From contig SUXE01000001.1 of assembly GCA_015061115.1 (NCBI GenBank), forward strand, positions 388,632 through 452,631: DNA of 64,000 nt, written 5' to 3'. The stretch comes from Bacteroidales bacterium. Lineage in GTDB: Bacteria; Bacteroidota; Bacteroidia; Bacteroidales; Paludibacteraceae. The notes beneath the pieces are model-generated. The model had not been told where the DNA came from. It saw nothing but the letters and a program-made list of their open reading frames with translations, and did not search any database. This document shows positions 63,576 to 64,000 of this stretch, in pieces (the stretch's first letter is position 1; every line of letters starts with the position of its first letter). The translations under genes were made by a program, and so were the position numbers.

Positions 63576-63928
63576 TTATTCACCAAACATGAATTGATGA
63601 TAAAACCAGAATATCAAAGGCATAGATATCAATTCTATTAAGAAAGGAAAAGGATACTTCCAAACATATCCATATAATGATAATTCAAGAACAACAATGA
63701 TAATTGCTACAATTGGATATGGATAAAACAAGAATGGTAAAAGAATACTCGTTATAATCAATATCGGAAATTCAACTGATAATGTAAATAAAAATGCCAT
63801 CTTGTTTTTTTCCCATTACCGGATATCATATAACAAATAATGGTCGCAAAAAAATATAATATTCCTATCGGTAATGATATTAGAAAATTTATCATAAGTG
63901 ACGTAAAAAAAGAGACGCCTATTTGATA
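63576..63928 (-). pseudogene. Broken membrane-protein gene beside an insertion sequence
   Basis: Two overlapping frames on the minus strand encode hydrophobic segments: the upper one (LMINFLISLPIGILYFFATI) and the lower one (MAFLFTLSVEFPILIITSIL). They meet at a run of seven A (GGGAAAAAAACAAG); one more A would join them into a single protein of about four helices. The 5' end runs into the insertion sequence end at 63929, and no ATG precedes it except Met at 63895. The gene looks inactivated by frameshift and possibly by insertion. Confidence 0.55.
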
Positions 63929-64000
63929 TGAACCCCTAAAGTTAGACAAAAAACTTTAGGGGTATATTTATGTCAGAAAGGGGAAAAAGACAAAAGCACG
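63929..64000 (+). mobile_element. Left end of an insertion sequence, cut by the window edge
   Basis: The terminal sequence TGAACCCCTAAAGTTAGACA and the inverted repeat CCCCTAAAGTT / AACTTTAGGGG (63933-63943 and 63952-63962) are typical of an IS3-like end. It is followed by ATG 63970 of a basic protein. The rest lies outside the window, so the family is tentative. Confidence 0.55.
63970..64000 (+). CDS. Partial transposase reading frame
   Basis: Ten codons are visible (MSERGKRQKH), basic as the start of IS3-type OrfA proteins. The gene continues beyond the window. Identity is inferred from the adjacent terminal repeat. Confidence 0.45.
   Translation, partial: MSERGKRQKH

Noticed and set aside
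63758..63949. 63-codon minus-strand gene starting at 63949
   Set aside because: The start is a TTG within the insertion sequence end, so this start is an artefact; the remaining part is described as a broken gene.

Overview
The window looks like chromosomal DNA of a Bacteroidota bacterium, order Bacteroidales, probably a Prevotellaceae-like gut or rumen organism. The evidence is an ATP synthase operon in the Bacteroidota order (atpD-C-[membrane gene]-B-E-F-H-A-G), several promoters with the Bacteroidota TTTG / TAnnTTTG consensus, enzymes ending in type IX secretion (T9SS) sorting domains, many lipoproteins of SusD/SusF-like style, and MenE and RluA proteins of Bacteroidales build. No tRNA, rRNA or CRISPR array was seen.

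Layout. 0.1-6 kb: ugd (UDP-glucose dehydrogenase), a secreted YD-repeat protein, and a three-gene unit of a Dabb protein, dsbD and a nitroreductase. 6-13.4 kb: the complete F1Fo ATP synthase operon on the minus strand, ended by a strong terminator and carrying two palindromic repeats between atpB and atpE. 13.8-21.3 kb: a PQQ-like beta-propeller protein, then a pectin-degradation locus (GH43 arabinanase-like enzyme, DUF4230 protein, PL1 pectate lyase; both enzymes carry T9SS tails). 21.5-22.1 kb: a gene-free stretch with a run of short hairpins, the C-terminal relic of a DUF4143-type ATPase gene and a perfect 22-bp tandem array. 22.2-31.2 kb: housekeeping genes (ybaK, a PolB-type exonuclease, usp, a GNAT acetyltransferase, a flavin reductase, a DUF1848 protein, an M48 protease, an RlmI-type methyltransferase). 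31.5-32.8 kb: two nearly identical tandem sigma factor genes with matching leaders.

33-41.7 kb is an AT-rich accessory region. It holds a second YD-repeat protein, a C10 cysteine protease with an overlapping small lipoprotein gene, a 33-bp tandem array running into an AAA+/DUF4143 ATPase gene, and a group of unrecognised genes that look like leftovers of a polymorphic toxin/immunity locus. Duplicated flanks suggest stepwise insertion of modules here. 41.8-49 kb: skp/ompH-like, pepD, nadB, a carotenoid-desaturase-like flavoprotein with a dispersed palindrome inserted in frame, and menE. 49-52.5 kb: an inactive-looking NlpC/P60 protein, a membrane-anchored SUFU-domain protein and a membrane protein. 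52.7-57.1 kb: metF-metH, giving 5-methyl-THF and then methionine. 57.3-63.4 kb: a large RluA-type pseudouridine synthase and a four-gene envelope operon (outer-membrane-like protein, kelch lipoprotein, beta-helix lipoprotein, EEP-family nuclease). The window ends in an insertion sequence abutting a broken membrane-protein gene.

Small palindromic elements are scattered between genes: a GTAGAGACG family, a GGCAGGTTT family and a GAGGATTGTTAAGGGCGG family. The most unusual signals are the two tandem arrays tied to DUF4143 ATPase genes, the hairpin run beside one of them, and the paired sigma factor leaders whose start codons lie in a conserved complementary segment. All names come from reading the sequence; no database search was run.
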